Shown here: positions 11,869 to 24,959 of the stretch, piece after piece | Layout: each line of letters begins with the position of its first letter | Position numbering within the stretch: position 1 is the stretch's first letter | From: Unio delphinus | Taxonomy: Eukaryota; Mollusca; Bivalvia; Unionida; Unionidae | DNA: 64,000 nt | Reading direction: 5' to 3' | NCBI GenBank assembly: GCA_029339505.1 | Contig: JAQISU010000189.1 | Span: forward strand, 2,267,001 to 2,331,000 | Notes under the pieces: generated by a model | Databases searched by the model: none | Told to the model about the DNA's origin: nothing | The model's input: the letters and a program-made list of their open reading frames with translations, nothing else | Made by a program: the position numbers and the translations under genes

Positions 11869-12605
11869 AATTAGAATTGCACAATTTCCTGTGTGCTGCA
11901 GACAATAGCTGACAAGCATGCTGAGAATATGCAAGTTTACAGAATGTTTTACAATCACGGTGAATAACATGTTTTAACAAGCATAAACCATGAATAAATG
12001 TTCCCGTTTTTGTTGGAAGTAGTAAATTGTTGTAAGATTATGGAATAGTACAACGATTATTACAAAGTGAGCTAAGGTACATTAGCAAAGGAAGACATGC
12101 AAAATGATTATGATGTATAAAATATGTATCCAATATTCAGGGACCATAACTCAACTAAATGTTACTGGAAGCTGACAATTCAAATCTGCAAAAGCTGTAT
12201 CATTATAGAGTTGCACAAACTTTTTTTAACTTTGATGATAATGGAATTATTGTGAGAAAACAAGCAAGTACATGAAACAGTTACAGGCCTCAATTCTTCT
12301 AATTCATATTGCTGAATGAAGACTGAAATATCAAATTAATTAGGTCACTGTGTCATCAATATAAAGCTTGATATCAAGGGATTTATTTAACCTCAAATTT
12401 TGTCAGAAATGGTAAAAAATACTAAAAAAGTCTCCAAAATATAAAACTTAGATCATTTTCAATGCATAAAATCCATCAAAAGTGACTGAGCAAAATGAGC
12501 TTTGTGATAATCAGTCATGACAGTGATTGGGTGAAAAGACACAGGTAATACTAAATATCATTTACATACATGAAGATATAGTGTAGGTATGAAAATCAAA
12601 CTTAC

Positions 12606-13312
12606 CAGCATAGCTACACAAATGACAGAAATAGAGTCCCTCTCTGGGCTTTGGGATCTGGAAACTATCACTCTCTGATGAGTAAGGTGATTTCACGGAG
12701 TAATTACCAGAATCCTCCTTGCTTGGTGAAGGTGGTGCAGATATGGAGTCGGAGTTGATTGAGTCTTCATGTGTAAATTTTGAGGTTAAATTTTCTCTGG
12801 CATTTGGGAAGGAGAACTTTTGCCGACTTAAATTTTCTTCATATGGTGAACCCAAATGACTGTACTTCTGCCTAAACTCTTCTCTAGCTTTCTCTAATGA
12901 AAATCTCAAATTTAAATTGTCCTCATATGGTTTGAAATTGCAGAATTTTAAGTTAGCTCCATTGTAGGAAAACGGCCTTGGCGAAGTTTCATCTGTTGGG
13001 AAATTTTCAAATGCATAGCTCTGCCTCAGATCTTCCAAAGACTTGCTTGGTGTTGATGTAGCAAAACCCAACTGCTTGTCACCATCACTGCCGTTTCTGT
13101 CAAGCTCTATCTGCTCACTGTGCCTTGGTAGAGATGAGCATTTTCCACTTTTTGGGGTACGGTTTTCTAGTTTTCGGTTCAATGAGCTTCCACTTTCTTG
13201 GTTATCATCAAATTTTGACCGTTCTTTATGTGTTGCCTTTTCGTTTGGAGTAGATCCGTCATCTGTTACTTTCTCAACCACATCGGCAGCTTGGGGTGAC
13301 ACTGCATCACTC
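12606..13312 (-). CDS. hb: hunchback-like exon, Ser-rich N-terminal region and start of finger 1
   Basis: Internal coding exon of the same zinc-finger gene. The acceptor is TTTCTGTTGTAG before 13312 and the donor is GCTG|GTAAG at 12606/12605. The 707 bases read open through 235 codons after a leading base (phase 2 in, phase 1 out). It encodes a polar region rich in Ser, Lys, Glu and Asn, with Phe-rich repeats of a loose type (FENFPTDETS, FKPYEDNLNLRFS, YEENLSRQKFS, FPNARENLTSKFT), a Ser/Pro stretch (SAPPSPSKEDS) and, last, GLYFCHLCSYAG, the CxxC half of finger 1. Joining to 4499-4707 gives C-x2-C-x12-H-x3-H exactly, which confirms the splice. The GLYFCHLCSY start of an N-terminal finger is typical of Hunchback. 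The 5' end of the frame has no ATG, so translation begins in an upstream exon. Confidence 0.88.
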
Positions 13313-14784
13313 CTACAACAGAAATATATAAAACTATATCAACTGATTTTCAAGAATTATTTTCTCCAAAACATTTCATCCAAACACTGCACTATAAAAA
13401 CATCGAACAAATTTCAGGTGATTTTATTTTCTTGTAGACTGGACATATTTATCCCAATCAGTTGGGACAAATAAATCGACCTTATCTCATGGATACACAA
13501 GTTCAAGTGCTTCCTTTCTGACGTCATTACTCAACATCTTCAATGCACAAAGTGTGATGTGCAAAACTTTTCATGTTCTGAATCTTGTTTTCTACAAAAT
13601 GTTGGTGACCAAGAAAGCCATCTTCTCGATGTATGTAGCCATGATAGAAAAATATAGCCATTGGAAAGTATGATTTGAGGCATGAACATGACCCATGTCT
13701 TTGAAACAATGTCCTTTTCCAAATCTTGGTCCCTAAGGGTTATATCTCCCCTATCTTGAAGATTCTATTATTGCTGGAAGCCATTTAATGAGACATAAAT
13801 GTAATCAATCCAGTCTAAACACATGCAAACACTACTTAAGATTTTTTTTTTAAAAAGTCAGCTGATCTTCAGCACATTTGGTCCCATGTGCACTGCAAAC
13901 TTCTGAATTTTTTCCTCTACCAAAAATTTCTGAATTTCTTTCTGCTTTCTACATCTTTTCAGTGAACCATTGTAGTTCAAATGGTAGAAATTTGATTTTG
14001 TATTCCAATGGTCATGTGTTTGATAACTGCACAGGCCATCCAGGGCAGGTTGCCTTGGTGTGTCATTGAAAAAGGCATCGAGTTCCAATTTCTATAAGTA
14101 TTATACAGCCAACATCTAATATAAAATACTTTGCAATGATGTAAAATTGGCAGTTTTAAGTATGGCCAGGTTATTACAGAGTATTGTTCAACGAAATATT
14201 TTAGCATAATCCAACTATAGTACCCCAACCACACCTCCTGTTTGTACAAAACATGTGATGAAGAATAATCCTATGCTTGTGCAAGAATCATTTACATTTT
14301 AACATGTAAAAAATTTAAAAGTTTGGTGACTATGGTCTGTTTGCATCACTGGATTTATTGTAACACCTTACTGGGTGAGGGTGATACCATCATGCCTTGT
14401 TCTCATTGATGGTTATAGAATCTGGTTTTTTAAATTCAATCTACCTTAGATCCTTGTCTTTACTGATGATATAAAAAAAACTTGATTGCTTTAATATTTT
14501 TTCCCCGATGAGTGACATGTTTGAAATAACTTCAAATCTACAGATGTCATTATAATATTTATCCAGTATTTCATTTTAACAAATTCAATAAGTATTCCTG
14601 TGTCAATATGTCACACATCAACCCACAAAATGTATTTTATATTTTTCATACATTATATGACATTATTTCTGCAAACTTAGTTTCTTCACTTTTAATTTTA
14701 TACATTTTGACAAAACGATGTAAACCACCACAATTACCCACCTTTCATCTGACACAATGGCAGACTTTAAAATCCACCTCATAA

Positions 14785-15065
14785 ATTCACTACTCCCACC
14801 CTACCCCAGTCCCACCCAAGGCATTTGCAGTCCCCATAATTCACTACTCCCACCCTACCCCAGTCCTACCCAAGGCATTGGCAGCCCCCACAATTCACTA
14901 CTCCCACTCCAACCATCCTATATCCCACCCAACACAGTGCAGGCCCCATAATATACCACTCCCACAAGCCACAATGCCCCACCCAAAACCTAAGCCAACT
15001 CCATAATTCACTGTCCCATCCTGATAAACAAAATATCAGGTCACAATGCATTGCCCCCACCCCAG
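14785..15065 (+). repeat. 54-bp C-rich minisatellite, degenerating
   Basis: Units start at ATTCACTACTCCCACCC near 14785, 14839 and 14893, with two more diverged units ending near 15065. The plus strand is rich in CCCACCC and CCCCA, so the complementary strand is G-rich. This is a local contrast with the AT-rich surroundings. Confidence 0.85.
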
Positions 15066-15954
15066 TCTCAAATGAATCCAATTAAACATACCTTTGATCC
15101 AATGCTTGCTAGCACTTTGTCCAGCTTGGACACTATATGTTTCACCTGTTTGTTGCACTTGACTTTTGGTATGAGTCAGTGATATTAGGTTATCTATCTC
15201 CCCTCACATATCCACCCTACCCAGGTCTGCATGTTTAAACATCAAAACAACTCTGACGTTAACCTCATTTTTTTATCTGACCACTTTTTTTGTTGACATA
15301 TACTTGAGCATAGGTGAGGCCTCTCCACTTTAAAGTTCTGCTGTTATTACTCTAAAACTTAGTTAAATACGTAAACAAAACTTTCTCTCTGTTCTAATGG
15401 ACAAAGGTTCATTGAGTAAAAAAAACCAAACATAAAAAGAATACTGTCATTCAACTAATGTAAAATAAAGCTGTCTATTCTACCTGTCAAAATATTCATT
15501 GTTGCTAGCAAGCCCACACTCGATAAATTAATGATTTTTTTATATCTACATGCCAACCAGTTTAACTGAATAATTATTCAATTAAATTAAATCTTCTATT
15601 TACCTATCTACCTGCTGATCTTCCAGTAATTATGTTTTACCATGAGTACATCCATGTCTTTCTATCCAATGTATGATCTGCTGTACAACATTTATACAAC
15701 AATAAAATGCCAACATCACTTTATGAAAAGTCCAGAAAAGTGTATCTGAAGTTAAGAGCCTATACCTCATCAATTTCTGACTAATCCTGTAATAAATCAA
15801 AACCTGAGATTTATTCATAGCATCTTTACTGCATTTTAATTCGTTTAACAACTTCTCTAGTTACTCATCCATTCATTCACTCATACTGAAAAAAAAATTA
15901 AAATGTGAACTCAAGGAACATTATGTTGTAGTCCTTGAGAGAAAATATCAAGGG

Positions 15955-16320
15955 AATGCAGTTTACTGCTTATACTTGCTTACAGAGTCAAAATAATGAA
16001 GTTTACTGTTATACTTGCTTGCAAGGATATTAAAAGAATGCAGTTTACTGTTATACTTGCTTGCAAGGATATTAAAAGAATGCAGTTTACTGTTATACTT
16101 GCTTACAAGGATATTAAAAGAATGCAGTTAACTGTTATACTTGCTTACAAGGATATTAAAAGAATGCAGTTTACTGTTATACTTGCTTACAAGGATATTA
16201 AAAGAATGCAGTTTACTGTTATACTTGCTTACAGTCAAAGGAATGCACATCAATGTTATACTTGCTTACAAGGAGTCAAAGGAATGCAGTTTACCATTAT
16301 AATTGCTTACAAGGAGTCCA
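15955..16320 (+). repeat. 42-bp minisatellite
   Basis: About 8 copies of a unit containing AATGCAGTTTACTGTTATAC, TTGCTTACAAGGATATTAAA. The period of 42 is divisible by 3, giving a stop-free frame with a 14-residue repeat (MQFTVILAYKDIKR). The final copies are shorter and have AAGGAGTCAAAGG instead of AAGGATATTAAA. No splice or codon evidence supports a protein. Confidence 0.92.
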
Positions 16321-16354
16321 GACCCATATACATCAGCAGCTTTGGGTCAATGTA

Positions 16355-16952
16355 ATCTGTACAACAAACAATATAGACCTTGATATGCCCATGCATTATG
16401 TCACATTATATCTGTACAACAAACAATATAGACCTTGATATGCCCATGCATTATGTCACATTATATCTGTACAACAAATAATATAGACCTTGATATGCCC
16501 ATGCATTATGTCACAGTATATCTGTACAACAAATAATATAGACCTTGATATGCCCATGTATTATGTCACAGTATATATGTACAACAAATAATATAGACCT
16601 TGATATGCCCATGTATTATGTCACAGTATATCTGTACAACAAACAATATAGACTTTGATATGCCCATGTATTATGTCACAGTATATCTGTACAACAAATA
16701 ATATAGACCTTGATATGCCCATGCATTATGTCACAGTATATCTGTACAACAAATAATATAGACCTTGATATGCCCATGTATTATGTCAAAGTATATCTGT
16801 ACAACAAATAATATAGACCTTGATATGCCCATGTATTATGTCACAGTATATCTGTACAACAAACAATATAGACCTTGATATGCCCATGCATTATGTCACA
16901 GTATATCTGTACAACAAACAATATAGACCTTGATATGCCCATGCATTACGTC
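16355..16952 (+). repeat. 55-bp minisatellite
   Basis: About 11 copies of a unit with TGTACAACAAATAATATAGA, CCTTGATATGCCCATGCATT and ATGTCACAGTATATC. It follows the 42-bp array after about 35 bases. The segment CTTGATATGCCCATGCATTATG is similar to CCCTGATATGCCAGCACATAATG near 24142 and to the 35-bp array at 23249-23950. Confidence 0.94.
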
Positions 16953-17521
16953 TTAATGCAGATTGACCAAAGTGTGAGTATGAAAGTAGAAAACAAATTT
17001 TGACCCTGTTTTTTAAGGCGTTTATGTGTTACTTGTACTTTAAAATTTTTTTAATACATTCCATGGAGTTTTAACGTCTTTACTGCTTCATGTTTACATT
17101 TACTTGGAAGGGTATATCCTTTTAATCTGTCTTGTAATTCTTTCTATTTATATTTTTACCTTGTACTATTTCATGTTGTTTATTTGGCATAGTTTATCAT
17201 GTCAAAATTGTTATCTGCAATTTTATTTCAGTTTTATGATCTTTACCTTTAATCAGCACCATAGCCTTGTATGTGCTGATGATATTAAACCCTAGAACAG
17301 ACATAATACCTATCAACCAATCTACAGCATTGCAAATTAACTACCTTTGTAATCTAAAAATATTTAAGAAAAAGCTTTGAAAAGACTACATACTTAAAAC
17401 ACATGAAAACATTGTGTATTGTACCACACATAAAATCTGCTTTCAAATACTGAAAACAGTGTAGTCTGATTGTTTTGCTCTGATTCAGTTAAGTTTAAAT
17501 AATAATAAAGCCATTCTAAAG

Positions 17522-17631
<110 letters not shown>

Positions 17632-17784
17632 GATTCTTTACCTCAATTTTCTTCACCACATGCAAGGGTGATGTTATCTTTTATTATAACATTTTTTCAA
17701 TTTACTACTTCAATATAGGAATTTATTTTCACTAGATTTGTTTTAATTAAAATAATCTCATCATCAGAATTGCATTCATTGGCT

Positions 17785-18765
17785 ATTAGAAATCTTCACA
17801 AACTAACGAAGACTATTGGGACTGATCATAGGCTATTAAAAATCTTTCAACTAATGAAGACTATTGGGACTGATCATATGCTATTAGAAATCTTTCAACT
17901 AATTAAGACTATTCAGACTGATCATATGCTATTAGAAATCTTTCAACTAATTAAGACTATTGGGACTGATCATATGCTATTAGAAATCTTTCAACTAATT
18001 AAGACTATTGGGACTGATCATATGCTATTAGAAATCTTTCAACTAATTAAGACTATTGGGACTGATCATAGGCTATTAGAAATCTTTCAACTAATGAAGA
18101 CTATTGGGACTGATCATATGCTATTAGAAATCTTTCAACTAATTAAGACTATTGGGACTGATCATATGCTATTAAAAATCTTTCAACTAATTAAGACTAT
18201 TGGGACTGATCATATGCTATTAGAAATCTTTCAACTAATTAAGACTATTGGGACTGATCATATGCTATTAGAAATGTTCAAATTAATGAAAACTATTGGG
18301 ACTGATCATATGCTATTAGAAATGTTCAAATTAATGAAAACTATTGGGACTGATCATATGCTATTAGAAATGTTCAAATTAATGAAAACTATTGGAACTG
18401 ATCATATGCTATTAGAAATCTTTCAACTAATGAAAACAATTGGGACTGATTATAGGTTATCAGAAATCTTCACAAACTACCATAATGAAGACTATTGGGA
18501 CTGATCATATGCTATCAGAAATCTTCACAAACTAATGAAGACTATTGGGACTGATCATATGCTATTAGAAATCTTCAAACTAATTAAGACTACTGGGCCT
18601 GATCATATGCTATTAGAAATGTTCAAATTAATGAAAAATATTTGGGACTAATCATATGCAATTAGAAATGTTCAAATTAATGAAAACTATTGGGACTGAT
18701 CATAGGCTATCAGAAATCTTTAAACTAATGAAGACTATTGGGACTGATCATAAGCTACATGAACT
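17785..18765 (+). repeat. 48-bp minisatellite
   Basis: About 20 copies of a 48-bp unit (ATTAGAAATCTTTCAACTAA, TTAAGACTATTGGGACTGAT, CATATGCT). A variant block near 18270-18400 has AATGTTCAAATTAATGAAAA instead, showing that the array grew by copying blocks. The period divisible by 3 creates a 244-codon open frame with a 16-residue repeat (TIGTDHMLLEIFQLIK). This is probably not translated. Confidence 0.93.
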
Positions 18766-19595
18766 GTAAGACAATGACTCAAGTGTTTTTATGTCCTAAA
18801 CTGTATACATAATGAAATTCAATAAGTAACCTTCAAGATCCGAAATGATATCTTACCTGAGTTTTGGCCTTTGTCATGGGTATTAAAGTTGATGTAAAAA
18901 GTCCTCAAGTGTAAAAAAGGGAGATAATATTCACATAAATACAGCAAGTATTACTGAGTAAAATCCAACATTTTTAAGTGTCACACTTTTAGCATGGCTT
19001 CCAAATGGCAGATAACAATCTTATGGTTTGTCCAGTTACAAATAACCTTTCTGTCAATAACAACTTCAAAGGTTGTGTTTACAGAGGTGGAGGGATACAA
19101 GTTGGGACGTGACATGTTATTTTATATTTTTTTCTACACAGACTGAGCCCCATTCAATACCATTTTTGTGTGGCTAAAAAACATTACCCTCCAATGAATT
19201 GATCTTACCCACTGGAGTGGATAAATATTTTTTACCCCACAATACCTGTATTCGCCCATTGTCAAAATCAATAAAGGGTTGTCAGGTATAGTAGTGCGTC
19301 TTTTGTGTTTCAGAAAATCTAATCTTTGCAATAAACCTATTTAATTAATCAAAAATGTCAAAAAATGCTGGTACGCTTGATAAAACTGAATAAATATAGT
19401 TAGAGTACATTCTTTCATGCTGAACAATTTTCGGATGTTTTTTCTGTATAGGATAAAAGCATTGAGACGTGTATTGTTTTACTTCAATGCCAATTGATAA
19501 GTTTCAAATTGTGGACACTTAACATCTTCATTAGTTTACACGGTGATCATTTACACAGTGTAGGGTAAAATATAAGTCAGACAGCTTGTCAAAAA

Positions 19596-19990
19596 GATCT
19601 TGTTACATATAAGGTTGGAAGAATTTTCTTGTTACATATAAGGTTGGAAGAATTTTCTTGTTACATATAAGGTTGAAAGAATTTTCTTGTTACATATAAG
19701 GTTGGAAGAATTATCTCGTTACATATAAGGTTGGAAGAATTTTCTTGTTACATATAAGGTTGGAAGAATTTTCTTGTTACATATAAGGTTGAAAGAATTT
19801 TCTTGTTACATATAAGGTTGAAAGAATTTTCTTGTTACATATAAGGTTGGAATAATTTCCTTGTTACATATAAGGTTGGAAGAATGTTACATATAAGGTT
19901 GGAAGAATTATCTCGTTACATATAAGGTTGGAAGAATTATCTTGTTACATATAAGGTTGGAAGAATTTTCTCGTTACATATAAGGTTGGA
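19596..19990 (+). repeat. 29-bp minisatellite
   Basis: About 13 to 14 copies of TTTTCTTGTTACATATAAGG plus TTGGAAGAA, with variants CTCGTT and GTTGAAAG and one shortened unit near 19880. The sequence from 18770 to 19590 to its left is unremarkable. Confidence 0.93.
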
Positions 19991-19994
19991 ATTG

Positions 19995-22900
19995 ATAATT
20001 ATGTCAATTGTAAAATATTGAGATTTTCAAAAGTATCAAACAAAAAGACAATTTGTATTTAAAAAAAAATTTAAAAGTCAACTATCTTTTCATTTAAGTG
20101 AATGGCAATTGCAGGCTAAAACAATTAAAGTTAGCAAAACTTAGCAGTGCCTTATTTTGGAGGAATTCTTGTTTTAAAAAAATGATAAGTGACAATAATG
20201 ATCTGTAATTCACAAGATTAATATTAAAAAATGATTTAAGTTAAGTAATTAGTAATATAATTTGGTGCAAAGTCAAAAGTAAAGTTTTCATTTTTCAGTC
20301 ACGATTACACACTCAATCTGCCAATTTGGGATGTTTAGAATAAATTAATGCATTTTGCTCTAAAATACAATTATAGTACATGTTATTTGGTGTTAGAAGT
20401 TCTTTTTCTATGCGTAAATGATTCAGTAACTGAATTTCATCAAGGTCTCAGAGAAAAGTTGTTTTGCAACTTAATTATCTTTATGTTATTATTATTATTA
20501 TCATTATTATTATTATAAAAAATCTATTGTTTATTTATAAGTTTGTCCCAATGGACATTACTCTTCTTCTGAATGGTAATTCAGAAAAATATCGTTTTTT
20601 TTCCTGTATAATTTTTCATGTACTCTACAGTTATTTCCTTTTATCCTTTGTTCCAAACTTTACTACATGGCCAAATTTCCTGCTGCAATGGTTTTAGAAT
20701 TAGGGTTTAAACACGATATATTTAATGCGATTGTGATTATTTTTCCAACGGGGCCAAAAATTACCATGGTTGGTGTGCATGTTTCTTTGGCCCAAAGAAT
20801 ATTTAAAAATTGCAAAACAATTCATGCATTTCTTTTCCAAAACTATAATTATAACTGTTTAGAAGCCAAACTAACCAAATAAAAGCACAGTTGCAATAAC
20901 TACTGTAGCACATTTGTCATTCCCATTTAATTACTTTATCAAGCAATATTTCTGCTTGTATCACAAAATTTTATCTTTGATGAAAACAGAAATTTTGATG
21001 CACATGGAAAACTGGTTCTCAGCAATAATCCCAAGAGGACTACATCAGCCATAAGTCTAAATTCTAAATATATTACTAGATACCAGCTGGAATATTTTTA
21101 TTTTCTTATTCTCTATGCATTCCATGTTGCAACCAGTCCAACCTTTCTTTTTCATTACAATGCCATGACTGGAATAAAAATCATTGTCATAACTCTAACC
21201 TAAGAACGTTGGACAATGCTGTCAGTGTTCTCTCTCCCTCACACACCTTGTCAGGAAATTTCAGCAAATAATTTTGCTTTGGTATTCTTACAGCACATAA
21301 ACACACAAAGGTTATAATCTGAGGAGAACAGTTTAGTAATGAAGTTAAAATTAATATTTTTAAGGAAATTTGTTTAATGTATATAAAGAAGTAGATATAT
21401 CATCTCATATGAATTGAAGATCAATCATATTTATTATTTTTCCTGAAGCAGCATATATCCTTGGAGGAAATTTAATTTAAAATAATTTATCTTCTAAATC
21501 AAAGGCACACCAGAGCAGCAAGTATACAACTTGCAAGCAGTTTCAAAAGTCAGATAATTTTGATTCAAATCAATAAATTTATATTTTATTTCAAGCTTCA
21601 ATGAATTAACCTTGCTCATCAATGTACAGCAACATTCTTGTTTGTTTCTAACAAGGAGTAACTTTCCAGTGTTAGGTAATAGGCATACTGGAAGTAAGAA
21701 AAAGTGTCATTTTAAGTTTCATAGCTGTTAATCAAAGTCGTGTTTGAGATGTTTCAGAGTTGAAACTGATCAAGACTTCAAATGTTTTAATTTGTAGAAT
21801 GTGATAAATGATCAAGATTTTTCCACAGGAAATATCTTACCCAAGTCTGTCTGTGTGTGTGTGTGTGTTTGTTTATGTATGTCGGATTTATTTACCTCCA
21901 CTTTTCCAACATTTGATGCTTAGCGAGTTCTACTAGTACAAACTAGAATTTTCTAATCGATGGGTTTCATGAAGCTACAGTAATACAATGTTGCTTGTAA
22001 ATCTTGTTTAACTATCTCAAAGTTATATTTTGGACAGGAAGGAAATAGAAGAAGAATAAAAAGAATATATTTTTTTTTAAATGGTACACATCAAAGTGTA
22101 ACAAATTTGAGTTAATGCAGAAGAACAAATCATAATCAGCCAATGTTGCTTAGCAACAAAATGTAATTTTTTATGGTAAATTACATAAATATGAAACAAA
22201 AATCTATGCTTTTCTGCATTTTTTATGAAAATCTTTAAATCCAGATAAATAAGTATTTATGTTATTTCCAGTCCTGACAATAGTCTCTAATTGAAACAAA
22301 TTTAGTTGCAGAAAAAAATAAGGAAAATATTACCTGCGTTTGATTCAGCTAGAAATTCCAAACTGTGTGGAAAACAATAGATTTTGATGCATCTGAGTAA
22401 TGCAGCTCTGTACACGGATTTAATCATATAAAACAGTTTGGCAATATCCTATCACACAAAAACAGGATGCAGATTATTTCCTGCTATCTCCCTTAACAAG
22501 TGACTTAATGTTTTTTCTCCTCATCTCTCACTTTACTTCTCTAGTAGTGTGAAATTCATTTATAAACATTTAATTAAAAACAAAAATAAAATTAGCAAAT
22601 TTTAAATTCCCATTATCTTTCATTGACATGGAAGTAAAATATGTACGTTTGTAATATATAATTTTCAAATTAATAAATGATTAAATTGAACACTAATATT
22701 GATTAACATTCTTATCAAACAAGTATCTTTGTGAATTCAGTTTTTTTAATAAAATATGCTGTCAAAATATTAAGTAATATTTTGTACTTTACAGCAGTTA
22801 AACGATTTATGAAGCATGTGTGAAGAATTTAATAGTTTGATACAATGTAAGAAATTTGCAGCAGTGATTTATTCTTTATATTTCCTTCCTTGTTTTGGAG

Positions 22901-23245
22901 AGATAGAAATCAGAATAAAAGTTTGTACATTCAATGAAGCCAATGACTAACAAGAAAATATCTGCTATGTGGTGATCCAATAGCTGCTAAATTTAAGGGT
23001 GAAAAGGGCCATTGATGTAAGGGTTGTCTCCCTTAAACTACATTGATCCTGAGCTAATATAAAGTGCTTCCAAGTCCTGAAATTACTCAAGGATAATTTG
23101 TTCATGCAATAAAAAAAATCTGTCCCTTATACCAATTTCTTACCACAGCTGTCATATCTATGGATACTGCATGTTTTAATTTAATATTAAAGGTTGCATT
23201 CATGTTTTCTCAACTATACCCATTTGATGCTGAGTCTAACTGCGA
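19995..23245. other. AT-rich sequence without recognisable genes
   Basis: About 3.2 kb of unique-looking sequence. It holds a short ATT run (20486-20516), a TG run (21849-21867) and short chance open frames of 70 to 80 codons. Splice-like sites such as CTTACC at 18852 and 21837 were seen but have no matching coding frame. Confidence 0.6.
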
Positions 23246-23248
23246 ACA

Positions 23249-23950
23249 GCAAAGACCCTGATATGCAATCCCATAAAGCACACACAAAGACCTTGATATG
23301 CAATCCCATAAAGCACACACAAAGACCCGGATATGCAATCCCATAAAGCACACACAAAGACCCGGATATGCAATCCCATAAAGCACACACAAAGACCTGG
23401 ATATGCAATCCCATAAAGCACACACAAAGACCCTGATATACAATCCCATAAAGCACACACAAAGACCCGGATATGCAATCCCATAAAGCACACACAAAGA
23501 CCCGGATATGCAATCCCATAAAGCACACACAAAGACCCTGATATACAATCCCATAAAGCACACACAAAGACCCGGATATGCAATCCCATAAAGCACACAC
23601 AAAGACCCTGATATACAATCCCATAAAGCACACACAAAGACCCGGATATGCAATCCCATAAAGCACACACAAAGACCCGGATATGCAATCCCATAAAGCA
23701 CACACAAAGACCTGGATATGCAATCCCATAAAGCACACACAAAGACCCGGATATGCAATCCCATAAAGCACACACAAAGACCCGGATATGCAATCCCATA
23801 AATCACACACAAAGACCCTGATATACAATCCCATAAAGCACACACAAAGACCCGGATATGCAATCCCATAAAGCACACACAAAGACCCGGATATGCAATC
23901 CCATAAAGCACACACAAAGACCCTGATATGCAATCCCATAAAGCATACAC
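23249..23950 (-). repeat. 35-bp minisatellite
   Basis: About 20 copies of a plus-strand unit AAAGACCCGGATATGCAATC, CCATAAAGCACACAC. Variable positions are CCCGG, CCCTG, CCTGG and ATGCAA or ATACAA. Because 35 is not divisible by 3, a single minus-strand frame passes through all three phases without a stop, giving three overlapping open frames of 187 to 267 codons with a 35-residue repeat. This is a clear artefact for gene finders. Confidence 0.95.
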
Positions 23951-24959
23951 AAATCAGAATAAATTGTTTGTTCTTCTTATTTCTCATAACAAAATATGTT
24001 GCCAGTCCATTATGCAACTGCAGATCTGGGTCTAAACTTTTTGAATTTGAATTTGACTTCTAAGCGAAAAAATACATTAAACCTCATAATGTTTAGAGTT
24101 TATATTTCACATTATTACAAGTAATCAGTAGAACAAACAACCCTGATATGCCAGCACATAATGTAATTGTAGATCATTGTCTAGGTCATGTACAGTGAGA
24201 CTTTTTTAAGTGAGTATACAACGCACACATTAAGGGTCTTGATACTTTTAAGCAGGTGCTCAGTCAAGGACTACCTGTACAAGTGATACAAATTAAGATA
24301 ACCACACCCACTCATCTGCATATTATTTTAATTAAAGCTGAGGCTTTTCTTCTGAAACTTCTCTATTACAAATACATCAAGATCATAAATGAAAAAAATC
24401 AACTAAATCAAATAAAAAGTTATTAAACAATGAATTTATTCATTTTAAACTAGTAGTGCAAACCATTCAGGTGTCTTTTAAGGTAACAGGTGAGCTAAGC
24501 AGTGTTCCATTACATAATGGCTCAAATCCTACCTGACACAAGACTGGTTAGAAACCCATCATTATTGCCAGTACCAAAAGTAACTAACACACTGGTGGAT
24601 AAGTGGTGTGTAGATTAGGGGTGTCATTTTAGTTTTTTTCCGGGTGGGGGCGGGGAGGGGAGGGGAGTAAAACTTGACAGGCTTATTAATTTTCATCTAT
24701 AGGCTACAGCAATTTTACAGCACATGCAAATTTGGGGGAGAGAGAGAAAGGCAAATACCCCACCCAAGAAACATTCCTGATTCAACAAGGTAAAAATGTA
24801 CATACTCAAGCTGAGAAAGTTGTATACAATTAATGACAGACAGTCATTCCAACTAGTGAATAATCCTAAACAGAATGGCAAAAGTACAGGAAAATAAAAG
24901 TTTATCTTTCTTCATACACTTTAACCATGATCCCTCAAGTCTTTTCCATTCTTTAGGAG

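Larger units (their letters stand above)
4708..12605 (-). other. Intron between the two hunchback-like exons
   Basis: About 7.9 kb with a GTAAG donor (12605-12601) and a TTTTTTGTCAG acceptor (ending at 4708). It contains a SINE-I copy, small TA/CA runs (5917-5950, 6729-6758), a 536-bp duplication and a 53-bp minisatellite. Stretches 4715-5910, 5955-6420, 7160-7945, 8075-8680, 9760-10690 and 11870-12600 are AT-rich with nothing I can identify. Confidence 0.8.

Noticed and set aside
11151..11980. Open frames on both strands over the 53-bp array
   Set aside because: Frame-cycling artefact of a period not divisible by 3.
13043..13474. Plus-strand frame of 143 codons
   Set aside because: Antisense shadow of the hunchback-like exon on the minus strand.
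13527..13722. Two 60-codon minus-strand frames next to the hunchback-like exon
   Set aside because: Short, overlapping in different frames, with no splice signal or family match. Possibly a piece of an old repeat, but I cannot support a call.
18850..18900. Alternative upstream hunchback exon ending in CTCAG|GTAAGAT on the minus strand near 18854
   Set aside because: The only ATG frame leaves in phase 0. Joined to 13312 it meets a stop at once, so it does not fit as a coding exon. It could still be a non-coding one.
23249..23950. CRISPR array
   Set aside because: Regularly spaced repeats, but there are no unique spacers. The unit is continuous and the context is eukaryotic.
23210..24017. Three overlapping minus-strand frames of 187 to 267 codons rich in Cys, Leu and Trp
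   Set aside because: A 35-bp repeat cycles through all frames. The membrane-like composition is a property of the unit.
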